Assembly: GCA_016207095.1 (NCBI GenBank)
Contig: JACQQF010000102.1
Location: 1 to 39,836 of the forward strand
From: Candidatus Methylomirabilota bacterium
GTDB taxonomy: Bacteria > Methylomirabilota > Methylomirabilia > Methylomirabilales > Methylomirabilaceae
DNA length: 39,836 nucleotides
Direction of reading: 5' to 3'
Made by a program: the position numbers and the translations under genes. Position 1 is the stretch's first letter. Every line of letters begins with the position of its first letter. Of the stretch, positions 23,681 through 31,059 are shown one piece after another. A model generated the notes under the pieces. It did no database searches. It was given only the letters and a program-made list of their open reading frames with translations, and had not been told where the DNA came from.

Positions 23681-24835
23681 ATGCCGATCATCTCAGACCC
23701 TCGGACAGCGCTTCCAAAGAGCGCAGATGTCGTCATCGTAGGGGGCGGGGTGGTCGGATGCGCGACCGCCTTCTTCCTGGCAAAGGCCGGTCTCGCACCG
23801 CTCGTGTTGGAACGGGATCAGCTTGGTTGCGAGGCGTCGGGCGAGGCAGCCGGGATGCTGGCACCGCAGGCTGAGGCGGACCAGGCTGGCCCGTTCTTCG
23901 AGTTTGGCCTGGCCGGCAGGCGCCTGTTCTCACCACTGGCCGAGGAGCTCAAGGCCGCCACGGACATCGAGATCGAGCATCGGCCGATCGGCATCCTTGT
24001 TCCTTTTTTTGGAGACAGCGACCGGGAGGCGCTCCTTGCCAGGGCCAGGTGGCAGCAGAAGAGTGGGCTAAGCGTGCAGGCGCTCGACCGGCGCGAGGCG
24101 ATTGCGGCAGAGCCGCTGCTGACAGACAAGGTCGAGGGCGCGATCAGCTTTCCAGAGGAGGCCCACGTCAACAGCCGCGGCCTCGTGATGGCCCTGGCCG
24201 CTGCGGCCGGCAAGCATGGGGCCAGCTTCGCCACCGATCGCCCCGTCACAAGTGTCATTCGGGATGGCGACAAGGTGGCCGGCGTGCGATGCGCCGATCA
24301 AACCGTCAGCACAAGAACCGTGGTCCTTGCCGCGGGACCATGGAGCGGCCTCTTCGGGGAGGCGCTTGGCCTCTCGATCCCGGTCTCTCCGGCCAAGGGA
24401 GAGTTGCTGCTGGTCAGGCCAGAAGGGCGACTCCCCGATCGGATCGTCTACTCGAAGCAGGCCTACCTGATCCCGACATCACGGGGAGAGGCGATCCTGG
24501 GGACAACGACGGAGTTCGTCGGGTACGACAAACGATCGACGCTGGCGGGGTTGGGAGCGATCCTCTCCGGCGTCTCGCAGCTTGTTCCCACCGTCGGCTC
24601 TGCCACCCTGCTTCGAGCCTGGGCGGGCTTACGTCCCCACACCCCTGACGAGCTGCCGCTGCTCGGGCGACATCCACGCATCGAGGGCCTGATCCTCGCC
24701 ACAGGCCATCATCGCAACGGAATCCTCCTTGGACCTCTGACCGGCCGGCTGGTTCAAGAGTTGATCCTCGGCATGCCGCCATCGATCCCTCTCGACCCGT
24801 TCCGGCCCGACCGATCGATGCCCTTTCCTGCCTGA
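23681..24835 (+). CDS. thiO: glycine oxidase (FAD-dependent, ThiO type)
   Basis: About 384 aa, a D-amino-acid-oxidase-fold flavoenzyme. The FAD dinucleotide loop is VVIVGGGVVGCATA, the second FAD contact is GCEASGEAAGMLAPQAEA, and the C-terminal FAD/substrate region is RAWAGLRPHTPDELPLLGRH with GHHRNGILLGP, characteristic of glycine oxidase ThiO, which supplies dehydroglycine for the thiamine thiazole ring. No other thi gene or thiamine riboswitch is visible nearby. The ATG at 23681 is preceded by AGGA; an in-frame ATG at 23600 would add 27 unconserved-looking residues. It is followed by tRNA-Leu. Confidence 0.88.
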   Translation: MPIISDPRTALPKSADVVIVGGGVVGCATAFFLAKAGLAPLVLERDQLGCEASGEAAGMLAPQAEADQAGPFFEFGLAGRRLFSPLAEELKAATDIEIEHRPIGILVPFFGDSDREALLARARWQQKSGLSVQALDRREAIAAEPLLTDKVEGAISFPEEAHVNSRGLVMALAAAAGKHGASFATDRPVTSVIRDGDKVAGVRCADQTVSTRTVVLAAGPWSGLFGEALGLSIPVSPAKGELLLVRPEGRLPDRIVYSKQAYLIPTSRGEAILGTTTEFVGYDKRSTLAGLGAILSGVSQLVPTVGSATLLRAWAGLRPHTPDELPLLGRHPRIEGLILATGHHRNGILLGPLTGRLVQELILGMPPSIPLDPFRPDRSMPFPA

Positions 24836-24903
24836 GCATTGATCTCGACACTCCCTCTCAGATGTGGTAGAAGAGACGCATCTACTCTCAATCTTCGCCT
24901 CAC

Positions 24904-24990
24904 GCCGGGGTGGTGAAACTGGTAGACGCACGGGACTCAAAATCCCGCGGGCTTCGGCCCATGGGGGTTCGACTCCCCCCCCCGGCACCA
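24904..24990 (+). tRNA. tRNA-Leu (anticodon CAA)
   Basis: The 87-nt gene has acceptor strands GCCGGGG/CCCCGGC, a D-arm (TGGTGAAACTGGTAGACGCA), anticodon arm CGGGA-CTCAAAA-TCCCG giving CAA, a long class II variable arm (CGGGCTTCGGCCC) and an encoded CCA. It is intact and serves as left boundary of the mini-island that ends at 26991. Confidence 0.95.
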
Positions 24991-25092
24991 ACATTTTCAA
25001 TGGTTTTCAGTGGTCATACACTATGATCTCTGCCATGAGATTTGAACCGGACCGAGGTCTGGTGAAGTAGTGGTGAAGTAGTTGCCGAGCAC

Positions 25093-25224
25093 ATGGAAGG
25101 AAAACGAGCTAATAAGAAGCGGCGCATCCAGGATCGGGCCTTTCGCTTGCTGGAGATGTTTCTGGAACAGGCCGAGGCGAGGCCACCTGTTCGGTTAAAG
25201 CGCCGACGATCTGAATCAGCGTAA
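25093..25224 (+). CDS. possible 43-aa basic peptide
   Basis: A short frame encoding MEGKRANKKRRIQDRAFRLL and ending in VRLKRRRSESA: a highly basic helical peptide with an acidic middle (EMFLEQAEA). The upstream GAGC is a poor Shine-Dalgarno. It lies inside the tRNA-Leu island, before the toxin-antitoxin promoter, and could be a small DNA-binding protein or the tail of a deleted gene. Weak support. Confidence 0.3.
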   Translation: MEGKRANKKRRIQDRAFRLLEMFLEQAEARPPVRLKRRRSESA

Positions 25225-25245
25225 CCGTGAATAACAATAATTGCC

Positions 25246-25274
25246 TTGACATGGGATTAACAGCATGTTAAAGA
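25246..25274 (+). promoter_or_regulatory. toxin-antitoxin promoter with overlapping palindromic operator
   Basis: TTGACA (25246-25251), a 17-bp spacer and TAAAGA (25269-25274) form a good sigma-70 promoter. The perfect inverted repeat TTAACA-GCA-TGTTAA (25257-25271) overlaps spacer and -10. Its two 6-bp arms and 3-bp spacer match the layout of the E. coli MqsA operator, and the downstream antitoxin is MqsA-like. The start codon lies 15 nt after the -10, so the leader is very short. Confidence 0.7.
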
Positions 25275-25289
25275 TGGCTAGGCCTGACG

Positions 25290-25628
25290 ATGCCTCATGG
25301 TGTAATAGATCCAAAGGGACCTTCGAAGCGTCCTGACCCGCTGACACCAGAACAGGTCACTGAAATAATTCGGCACTGCCTCTCGGCGGGTCGCGTCATC
25401 CCGAGCAAACATTTCCGCAGCCAGGAATTTCTTCGCGACTATACGATCCAGGATGCAATCAGTGTTCTCCGGTGGGGGGAGGTGTCTTCCAGGGGCCCAG
25501 AATGGAATGGTATCCTTCGGAAATGGTCATATCGGATTGATGGGCCGGATCTCGAAGGCGATGTCCTCAGTGTCATCGTTGGAATTGGAACGGACCATGA
25601 TCGCGTGGTGCTTGTGACCGCGTTCTAA
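25290..25628 (+). CDS. DUF4258-type putative toxin
   Basis: A 112-aa protein whose core fits the DUF4258 family: helix LTPEQVTEIIRHCLSAGRVI, the SKHFRSQEFLRDYTIQDAIS segment, then a beta-sheet with LRWGEV, KWSYRIDGPDLEGDVLSVIV and DHDRVVLVTAF. The family is found beside YgiT-type antitoxins and is structurally grouped with RelE/MqsR-like mRNA interferases. The conserved His (KHF) and the basic residues would be the candidate active site. It lies directly behind the operator-containing promoter and 26 nt before the antitoxin gene. Toxin-first order is the same as in mqsRA. Confidence 0.75.
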   Translation: MPHGVIDPKGPSKRPDPLTPEQVTEIIRHCLSAGRVIPSKHFRSQEFLRDYTIQDAISVLRWGEVSSRGPEWNGILRKWSYRIDGPDLEGDVLSVIVGIGTDHDRVVLVTAF

Positions 25629-25654
25629 GAAAGAGCTCTCTAAAAGGGGGACAG

Positions 25655-26191
25655 ATGATAATCCGGTGCAACGAATGCGGAAAGCCGCTCCGGACTCGCA
25701 TGAAGCAAAGGTACGTCTATCGTGAATCTGGCTTGAACAGCGTAATTCTCACGGGCGTGAAAACCTTTGTCTGCCCAGGTTGCCGCAATGAATTGGTTGA
25801 GATCCCAAATATTGTCGGTCTCCATCAGGCTATCGCTGGTGCCCTGGCTCGCAAACCGGCACTACTGACGCCGGCAGAGTTCAGATTTGTGCGCAAGGAG
25901 CTACGCCTCAAGGGAAAGGACCTTGCACGTTATCTGGGGACCTCAAACGTGAATCTGTCCAGGTGGGAAGCAGGTGACGTTCCGATCAACCCCATCGCAG
26001 ACCGTTTAATCAGGGTGCTCTACGCTATGAAGGCCGTAAGGTCTCAACGGGCCATCGAGCCAGCGAAGTTCCTCGATGGGTTTCTGAACCTGTTTGACAA
26101 GCTCGTTTCTACTAAGCGGCCCAGGCCGCTCCCCCTCGAGATCCCGGCGGATCGTCTTGCCGGCGACATGGCAACCACGACAGCTCGCTGA
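25655..26191 (+). CDS. MqsA-like antitoxin (YgiT zinc finger + HTH)
   Basis: The 178-aa protein starts with a YgiT-type zinc finger (C5-x2-C8 and C40-x2-C43) joined to a helix-turn-helix of the Xre/MqsA type (about 74-112: LTPAEFRFVRKELRLKGKDL, ARYLGTSNVNLSRWEAGDVP). In MqsRA the zinc domain neutralises the toxin and the HTH represses the operon through a two-arm palindrome. The palindrome at 25257-25271 fits. The C-terminal 55 residues (FLDGFLNLFDKLVSTKRPRP) extend beyond MqsA and are of unknown role. GGGGGAC precedes the ATG. Confidence 0.85.
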   Translation: MIIRCNECGKPLRTRMKQRYVYRESGLNSVILTGVKTFVCPGCRNELVEIPNIVGLHQAIAGALARKPALLTPAEFRFVRKELRLKGKDLARYLGTSNVNLSRWEAGDVPINPIADRLIRVLYAMKAVRSQRAIEPAKFLDGFLNLFDKLVSTKRPRPLPLEIPADRLAGDMATTTAR

Positions 26192-26373
26192 CCATTAAGC
26201 CTACTACTTCTAACCTCCCCCCACGGTAACTAGCCGCCACGCCCGCCGGACATGCCCTTCGGCACGGTGCCACACCGCGATTATTCTGCGACTCAATCCA
26301 CCGAGAGAATTTGGTCGCGCAGGTCAGCGTTGTGTGGCAAGTTCATGTCAGCGCAAAAGGTCGCGGCCAAAAA
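26192..26373. other. non-coding part of mini-island
   Basis: No gene seen between the antitoxin stop and the integrase stump. The sequence CCCGCCGGACATGCCCTTCG near 26247 shows no clear structure. Confidence 0.3.
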
Positions 26374-26523
26374 TCAACGGCATCCGCTGACCGTAAGGAT
26401 CTCTGTCTGCTTTGCCGGCACCTGAAGCCGCTCGATCGCCTGCCGCTTGTGATCCGGCGAGAGGTGGGAGTACCGCTGGACCATCTGAAGCGTCTTCCAC
26501 CCGCCAAGCTCCTTTTCCCTAGG
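26374..26523 (-). pseudogene. tyrosine recombinase C-terminal stump
   Basis: On the minus strand the frame reads ELGGWKTLQMVQRYSHLSPD and then HKRQAIERLQVPAKQTEI before a TGA at 26374-26376. This contains the last catalytic part of phage-type integrases (LGGWxxxxMVQRYxHLSP) with the nucleophilic Tyr. Only about 50 residues remain: upstream lies a terminator hairpin and another gene. The stump lies 420 bp from the attR-like site, where an integrase gene is expected. Confidence 0.8.
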
Positions 26524-26530
26524 CCGGGCG

Positions 26531-26562
26531 AAACAGAAACGCCGGGCGTGATGCCCGGCGCT
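26531..26562 (-). terminator. rho-independent terminator
   Basis: On the minus strand an 8-bp stem (CGCCGGGC and its complement) with a 5-nt loop is followed by TTTCTGTTT. It lies about 30 nt past the stop of the gene at 26590-26850 and separates it from the integrase stump. Confidence 0.65.
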
Positions 26563-26589
26563 CAGACCGAAGGTGGACGATCGACAAAC

Positions 26590-26850
26590 CTAGTCCGCGA
26601 AGGCAAACTCATAGCGCTTCGCGGGCTCCCATGTCGTCCGAACGGTCACAAAGATCGGCACGGTGTTCCGGTAGGCTTCAGTCGATTCCGCCGCCAACTT
26701 GTTGTGAGCGGCGAGCCCAGGATCACGCTCAGGGAGGAAGACGACGACCGCCCCCTCAGGAATGCGCTCCCCCACCTCAGAGTGTGTCACGAGGTAGCGG
26801 AGGAACTCTGCCGCATACGCTGAGTTCTCAGAGAAGATTGGGCTTCCCAT
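26590..26850 (-). CDS. small DUF5647-like protein
   Basis: An 86-aa protein reading NSAYAAEFLRYLVTHSEVGE, then RIPEGAVVVFLPERDPGLAA and a C-terminal strand VPIFVTVRTTWEPAKRYEF. From memory this matches the DUF5647 pattern (leading helix, IPEGAhVV strand, DPELAxxN helix), small proteins that occur near toxin-antitoxin and mobile genes. GGAGGG lies 6 nt before the ATG, and a terminator follows, so it is a complete unit. It sits between the integrase stump and the attR-like copy. Function unknown. Confidence 0.65.
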   Translation of the reverse strand: MGSPIFSENSAYAAEFLRYLVTHSEVGERIPEGAVVVFLPERDPGLAAHNKLAAESTEAYRNTVPIFVTVRTTWEPAKRYEFAFAD

Positions 26851-26945
26851 CTCACACCCTCCGCTCGTACTGCTCTCGCCAGCCTTCCCACATGGCCTGA
26901 ATCCTGAGAATAGCGTACTGTCACGGCTTCGTCCAGGTCAAGGTG

Positions 26946-26991
26946 AATCCCGCGGGCTTCGGCACATGGGGGTTCGACCCCCCCGGCACCA
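26946..26991 (+). other. attR-like copy of tRNA-Leu 3' end
   Basis: Starts AATCCCGCGGGCTTCGGC and ends CCCCGGCACCA. It matches the 3' end of the tRNA-Leu at 24941-24990 apart from one substitution and a 4-nt shortening in the C-run. Not a functional tRNA because the 5' half is missing. Confidence 0.88.
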
Positions 26992-27203
26992 TAATGAGGC
27001 AAACCGGCTTTCCATTCAACGGTAAGCTCGGCACCTTCTTATAAGGCCCAACCTTTTGCATCAGGCTATAGTCCTCCCGTTCCTCTCGCTGACAGCTATC
27101 TCAACCCGTGGGGTGAGTCCTCTGGTGCGGTGAATCGACGTCACCGCAGTTCACACCCCTTACCTGAAACCCATCTGAAGGTTTCCGTCGCCAGACTTTG
27201 TCC

Positions 27204-27263
27204 TTTCAAGTAATTAATTACTTGAAATGTTATAATATACTTGACACGTAAATAATATTACGT
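27204..27263 (+). promoter_or_regulatory. AT-rich promoter with two palindromes
   Basis: A perfect 24-bp palindrome (half-site TTTCAAGTAATT, 27204-27227) and a second inverted repeat ACGTAA-N6-TTACGT (27246-27263) flank a perfect TATAAT (27231-27236). An alternative -35 TTGACA sits at 27241-27246 but has no good -10. The palindromes would cover the -35 region and the transcription start, as expected for autorepression by the winged-helix protein encoded downstream. About 27200-27300 is far more AT-rich than its surroundings. Confidence 0.6.
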
Positions 27264-27294
27264 AACTATATGCTATATATTAGTAAGTGATTCA

Positions 27295-28533
27295 ATGAAT
27301 AAGAAAATACATCTCCAAAGTTCTCACTACAACTCATCCCTTCTCGGGGTGGACCGGATCCTTCATCTCCTGAAGAAGCGAGGATTTCGGCTGCGCGAGG
27401 AAGACGTGCGCCTCCCGGCCGAAGGCCTGAGTCATGGCCTGCATCTTGACTTCCTCATGAGTCGGGAGGGTCAGAGTTTCGTCGTTGAGGTGAAGGTAGC
27501 TCGTGAGTTCGCAGACTGGGTCTTCCACTGGATGGCGCGTCCCATTCTCGCGCTCCAGGCGGCTCACCGACTCAAGAGCTGGGAGCCGATTCTCGCCATC
27601 TATGTGGATTCCATCGACCTGCGGATTGCTCGGCGATTCAAGGGCCAGATCGCTCTTTACGCGCCGGACCTCTGGTGGTTAGTGGCCGATGCGCATGGGA
27701 GTCTTGTCGCGCACCTCCCCAGCGGCGACGAGGAAAAGATCGGTGATCTCCGGGGACGAGAACCCGCGCGCTCGCTTCGTATTTCAGCTCAGTCCGGCTA
27801 CGCTTCGGCAAAACTCTCCTTTGGTGATCTCGACCAGTGGCTCCTCAAGGTCTTGCTCTTCGCTCGACCGCAAGCGGCAGGGTGGGGCGGGCCACGAGGC
27901 CCAATCAGGAACCTCGCCCAACTCGCCAAACTCGCAGCGGTGTCTCCGCCCTTGGTCTACCGATGGGCAGCCGCGATGGAGCGCAGTGGCTACCTGGCGA
28001 AACGGATGGGGAGAGTCCCTGTCCTCGCAAATCTTGATGCCCTCCTTGGGGAATGGCGCGGCCGGTATCGCGTCAGCGACAACGACCCGATCCCGTGCAG
28101 CTCCGTGTTTGGCGAGCACGCGGATGAATCCTTCCACGACGAATTCCTGAATCGCCTTCGCCATCTGTCGGACAGTGCGCCTCCTTGTGCGCTCACGGGG
28201 CACCAGGCAGGCCGGCTCTACCGCCTCAAGCATTCAGAGGCTCGCTCGATCCACCTCTACTATTCCGGTGAGCCTTCGGTCCTCATGGAAGCACTTCAAT
28301 TGGTGCGGAGCGACAACCCCGTGGCACCGGTCGTCCTCCTCCAGCCCAGACATCGCCGGAGCGTCTTCGGCGGCGTCTCACGCCTGGATGATGTGCCGGT
28401 GTGCGACATCCTTCAGGTCTACCTCGACCTGTACCATCTCCCCGATCGGGGTCGTGAGCAAGCCGACTTCGTGTATGAGCGCATACTGGAGCCGCTGATC
28501 CGCAGCGCCGTGGAGTCGCCGGATGGAATTTGA
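27295..28533 (+). CDS. AbiEi-like antitoxin/regulator with N-terminal PD-(D/E)XK-like nuclease domain
   Basis: The 412-aa protein appears to have three parts. Residues about 15-135 look like a restriction-endonuclease-like fold: D52 in HLDFL, E65-V-K67 in FVVEVKVA and Gln88 in a following helix. About 175-250 is a winged helix (IRNLAQLAKLAAVSPPLVYR). About 265-405 matches from memory the AbiEi C-terminal domain (VCDILQVYLDLYHLPDRGRE). AbiEi proteins are antitoxins and autorepressors of nucleotidyltransferase toxins, and the next gene encodes a nucleotidyltransferase overlapping by 11 bp. Whether the nuclease-like part is catalytic is unknown. Shine-Dalgarno weak (AAGTGA). It lies 300 bp outside the tRNA-Leu island scar. 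Confidence 0.7.
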   Translation: MNKKIHLQSSHYNSSLLGVDRILHLLKKRGFRLREEDVRLPAEGLSHGLHLDFLMSREGQSFVVEVKVAREFADWVFHWMARPILALQAAHRLKSWEPILAIYVDSIDLRIARRFKGQIALYAPDLWWLVADAHGSLVAHLPSGDEEKIGDLRGREPARSLRISAQSGYASAKLSFGDLDQWLLKVLLFARPQAAGWGGPRGPIRNLAQLAKLAAVSPPLVYRWAAAMERSGYLAKRMGRVPVLANLDALLGEWRGRYRVSDNDPIPCSSVFGEHADESFHDEFLNRLRHLSDSAPPCALTGHQAGRLYRLKHSEARSIHLYYSGEPSVLMEALQLVRSDNPVAPVVLLQPRHRRSVFGGVSRLDDVPVCDILQVYLDLYHLPDRGREQADFVYERILEPLIRSAVESPDGI

Positions 28534-29398
28534 CTCTCCGGATGCGTTCCTGGCTCACGTCCTCTGGACCTTCCGTTCCTACCTCAACACGTTGGTCCTC
28601 GTGGGCGGATTTGCGGTACGACTCTACGAGATTCACCCTCGGGCTGCTCCAGCAGCGGCTCGCGTGCTCCGGACCTTCGACGCCGACCTTGCCACACCGA
28701 GCGGCGGAATCCCTCTGGCCGGCGAGAGCCTGAGTGCGCTCGCTGAAGCCGCTGGGTTCCAGCCGGACTTCCGCGGGGACCATATACCCCCGGTCATGAA
28801 GTTAGTCCCCAAAGAAGCAATAGGCAGGTCGATTGGAGTGGACCAGTACTCGGTCGAGTTCCTGACCCCAATGACCGGGGCACCGGTCCGCCGTAGCGGG
28901 ACCGCGGTCGTGACGAGCGACATCCAGGCAGGCGTCACGGCCCAGCGCCTACGCTATCTCGATCTGCTCCTCGAGAGCCCTTGGCGCGTCCCACTTGCCG
29001 GGCTTCCGGGAATCCCCGAGGAGAACACCACATTTGAGGTGCGCCTCCCCCACCCCGGCTTCTTCATTGTGCAGAAAATCCTGATCTCCGAGGAGCGTAA
29101 CCTCCAAGACAAACGCCCGAAAGACATGGCCTCCGTCTACCAGGTAGTGAGCTTGTTCAGGCGCGAGCTCATTGCGCTTGCCGAGGATGTCCGAGTTCAG
29201 ATGGGCGCTACTCCCACCTGGCGCAAGTGGCTTGTCCGGTTCAAGCGTCTTGCCGGCTCCCTCTTCGGCGGCCCGACAGCCCCTGGCGTCACGGAGGCCT
29301 ACACTGTCCTTCAAGTCGAGATCGCAGGCTCGGGTTTGGATGTGCCGAGTCCGCAGATGATCCACGCCGGCGTCAGTCTCTTCCTCAAGAACTTCTGA
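28523..29398 (+). CDS. nucleotidyltransferase, putative toxin/effector
   Basis: The 291-aa protein is a DNA-polymerase-beta-fold nucleotidyltransferase: GG motif in LVLVGGFAVRLYE (G28, G29), the metal-binding Asp pair in TFDADLAT (D53, D55) and a probable third carboxylate in YSVEFLTP (E112). The segment PGFFIVQKILISEERNLQDK followed by RPKDMASVYQVVSLF matches the helical part of GrpB/AbiEii-like and related tRNA- or protein-modifying nucleotidyltransferases. Its ATG overlaps the upstream gene by 11 bp (ATGGAATTTGA). The likely activity is NMP or CCA-like transfer onto tRNA or protein, as for AbiEii/MenT toxins, but the target is unknown. Confidence 0.75.
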   Translation: MEFDSPDAFLAHVLWTFRSYLNTLVLVGGFAVRLYEIHPRAAPAAARVLRTFDADLATPSGGIPLAGESLSALAEAAGFQPDFRGDHIPPVMKLVPKEAIGRSIGVDQYSVEFLTPMTGAPVRRSGTAVVTSDIQAGVTAQRLRYLDLLLESPWRVPLAGLPGIPEENTTFEVRLPHPGFFIVQKILISEERNLQDKRPKDMASVYQVVSLFRRELIALAEDVRVQMGATPTWRKWLVRFKRLAGSLFGGPTAPGVTEAYTVLQVEIAGSGLDVPSPQMIHAGVSLFLKNF

Positions 29399-29781
29399 GC
29401 CTGTTGGGCACCGAGGACTTCACGACCCACCGGTGAGCAGATCAGCTATCTAACGATGTGTAACTTTAAGTTACATTCGGAATAGTCAAATTACAACACT
29501 ACCCGGAGCCCGGTCAGGAGCCCCACCTTGACCAGGGGCATGAAGAATACAATTTACTTGGCGTCCAGAGTGGGATTATTATCAACCTCTTGCTACAATT
29601 CACCGGTGGCATCTCCAAGTGAGTGCTAGGGGTGGGACTTTCTGCACCATCCCATGGTGACGTAGCCAGCTCATGGCGCAGTCGTCTTGTTCCGCACCGG
29701 CGCTGGCGGTCAGTAGGCGCTGTCTCTAGCATGAGTGGGAAGACCAGACATGTCGAGCCGTACACTGAAAAGGAGGAAGCA
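29399..29781. other. intergenic region with palindrome
   Basis: No gene is supported. The palindrome TGTAACTT-T-AAGTTACA (29459-29475) lies 60 nt past the nucleotidyltransferase stop; it could be a weak hairpin or a protein-binding site. The rest holds the leader of the SYLF gene. Confidence 0.4.
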
Positions 29782-30510
29782 ATGAGCAGCACGGGAGACC
29801 GGTATGGAATGACGAAGATCAGCGCGTGCGTCTTGGCGGCTGCACTGCTCGCTGCCACCGCCCTCGTCTGGCCGGAGCCTGCGATGGCCGACGACGTCCA
29901 AGATGCCCGGCAACTGGTTGAGAAGGCGCGCTGGGCGTTTGAGAACTTCATGGCTGACAAGGATCTCGGGCCGGGCGTTCGGTCGCTCGTCAAGCGGGCC
30001 AAGGGGGTGCTGATCTACCCCCAGGTTCTCAAGGGCGCTTTCATTTGGGGGATCTCGGGCGGCAGCGGGGCGATGCTGGCGTACGACAACAAGACGGGAA
30101 AGTGGGGCGGGCCGGCGTTCTACACCATCGGGGAAGCCAGCTTCGGCCTCCAGATCGGAGGTGAGGCCTCGGAGGTCATCCTCGTGGCCTTGACCGATCG
30201 AGGCGTCGCGTCGCTCCTGTCCACCAGCGCGAAGCTCGGCGCCGATGTCGGTATCGCCGTGGGCCCAGTGGGCGCCGGCGCGGAGGCCGCGACGGCAAAC
30301 CTCAGCGCCGACATCGTCAGCTACTCACGCTCCAAGGGCCTGTATGCCGGAATCTCCCTCGAGGGGGCGGTCGTGGCCGTTCGGGGCGGCTTGAACAAGG
30401 CGTACTACGGCAAGGAGGTGACCCCCACGGCGATCCTAGTCCAGCACGAGGTGACCAACCCGCAGGCCGCTGGCCTCATTGGGGCGGTGTCCAAGGCAGC
30501 CGGCAAGTAG
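29782..30510 (+). CDS. exported SYLF (YSC84) domain protein
   Basis: A 242-aa protein with a signal peptide (about 1-36, ending in PAMADD) and one SYLF domain: LVEKARWAFENFMADKD, RAKGVLIYPQVLKGAFIWGI, GGSGAMLAYDNKTGKWGGPA, the phosphoinositide-binding-type loop and GLYAGISLEGAVVAV with the C-terminal AYYGKEVTPTAIL. In eukaryotes the domain binds lipids; bacterial forms are periplasmic and of unknown role, probably membrane-associated. AAAAGGAGG precedes the ATG at 29782; the longer frame upstream is not plausible. It is followed convergently by the tryptophan-repeat lipoprotein. Confidence 0.9.
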   Translation: MSSTGDRYGMTKISACVLAAALLAATALVWPEPAMADDVQDARQLVEKARWAFENFMADKDLGPGVRSLVKRAKGVLIYPQVLKGAFIWGISGGSGAMLAYDNKTGKWGGPAFYTIGEASFGLQIGGEASEVILVALTDRGVASLLSTSAKLGADVGIAVGPVGAGAEAATANLSADIVSYSRSKGLYAGISLEGAVVAVRGGLNKAYYGKEVTPTAILVQHEVTNPQAAGLIGAVSKAAGK

Positions 30511-30573
30511 CGTCGGGCATTCGCGACCCACTTTGATCCTTGGGTTTTGCCCCTTTTGTCCTGGCGACCAGTT

Positions 30574-31059
30574 TCACCGCCAGTGGCCGTGGATCCACCT
30601 GCCCCGAGGTCCACGGTGGCCCGGGATCCACGCCTTGCCCGCGGGTCCCCCCTTCCAGTGACCCGGCACCCAGGCCGCCCCCGCCCAGTGCCCGGCCACC
30701 CAGACCGCGCCGGGGCCACCGGCCACTACAGGCGTCCAGTGCCCGGCCACCCATCCGCGAGGCCCCCAGTGTCCCGGCACCCAGTCACTCCCAGAAGGAG
30801 ACGGCGTGGGATCGGGCACCCAGCGACCTCCCACCCATTGGTACGGGCCCTCAGACGGCGGCGGCGTCACCAAGACCCACTGCCCGCCGGTCTCCACCCA
30901 CACCTGCCCTGCGGGCGGCGGGTTCGGCGGTCCAGCGACGACCACACAGGCTGTCCCTAGCAGCACCAGGCTGCACAGAACCAGCCCTGGCCACAACCCG
31001 TCAGCGAGTAGCCTTTTCACACACCAACGAGACAGCTTCCATTCGATGGTCCGCATCAT
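30574..31059 (-). CDS. YXWGXW-type tryptophan-repeat lipoprotein
   Basis: A 161-aa lipoprotein: the lipobox LGTAC (Cys38) is preceded by a long basic and hydrophobic start. The mature part is Pro/Gly/Trp-rich with a run of units of the form W-V-x-G-H-W: WVPGHWGPRGWVAGHW, WVAGHW, WVPGHW, then WIPGHR and WIHGHW. This is the pattern of the YXWGXW repeat family in outer-membrane-attached proteins of Gram-negative bacteria. GGAGGAGAC lies before the tandem ATG-ATG at 31059, which is why the longer frame from 31092 is rejected. It converges with the SYLF gene and diverges from the PEGA gene. Confidence 0.8.
   Translation of the reverse strand: MMRTIEWKLSRWCVKRLLADGLWPGLVLCSLVLLGTACVVVAGPPNPPPAGQVWVETGGQWVLVTPPPSEGPYQWVGGRWVPDPTPSPSGSDWVPGHWGPRGWVAGHWTPVVAGGPGAVWVAGHWAGAAWVPGHWKGGPAGKAWIPGHRGPRGRWIHGHWR

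Larger units (their letters stand above)
24941..26991. mobile_element. tRNA-Leu-integrated mini-island
   Basis: The 3' part of tRNA-Leu from the anticodon arm to CCA (24941-24990, 50 nt) is repeated in direct orientation at 26946-26991 (46 nt, one substitution and a 4-nt shortening). This is the classical attL/attR arrangement. The 2-kb interval holds a small basic ORF, a toxin-antitoxin pair with its promoter, the C-terminal stump of a tyrosine recombinase and a small terminated gene. Confidence 0.8.

Noticed and set aside
24629..25000. 123-codon minus frame with GGGVEPPWAEARGI
   Set aside because: Artefact of translating tRNA-Leu on the opposite strand; a similar string at 26940-26990 comes from the duplicated tRNA end.
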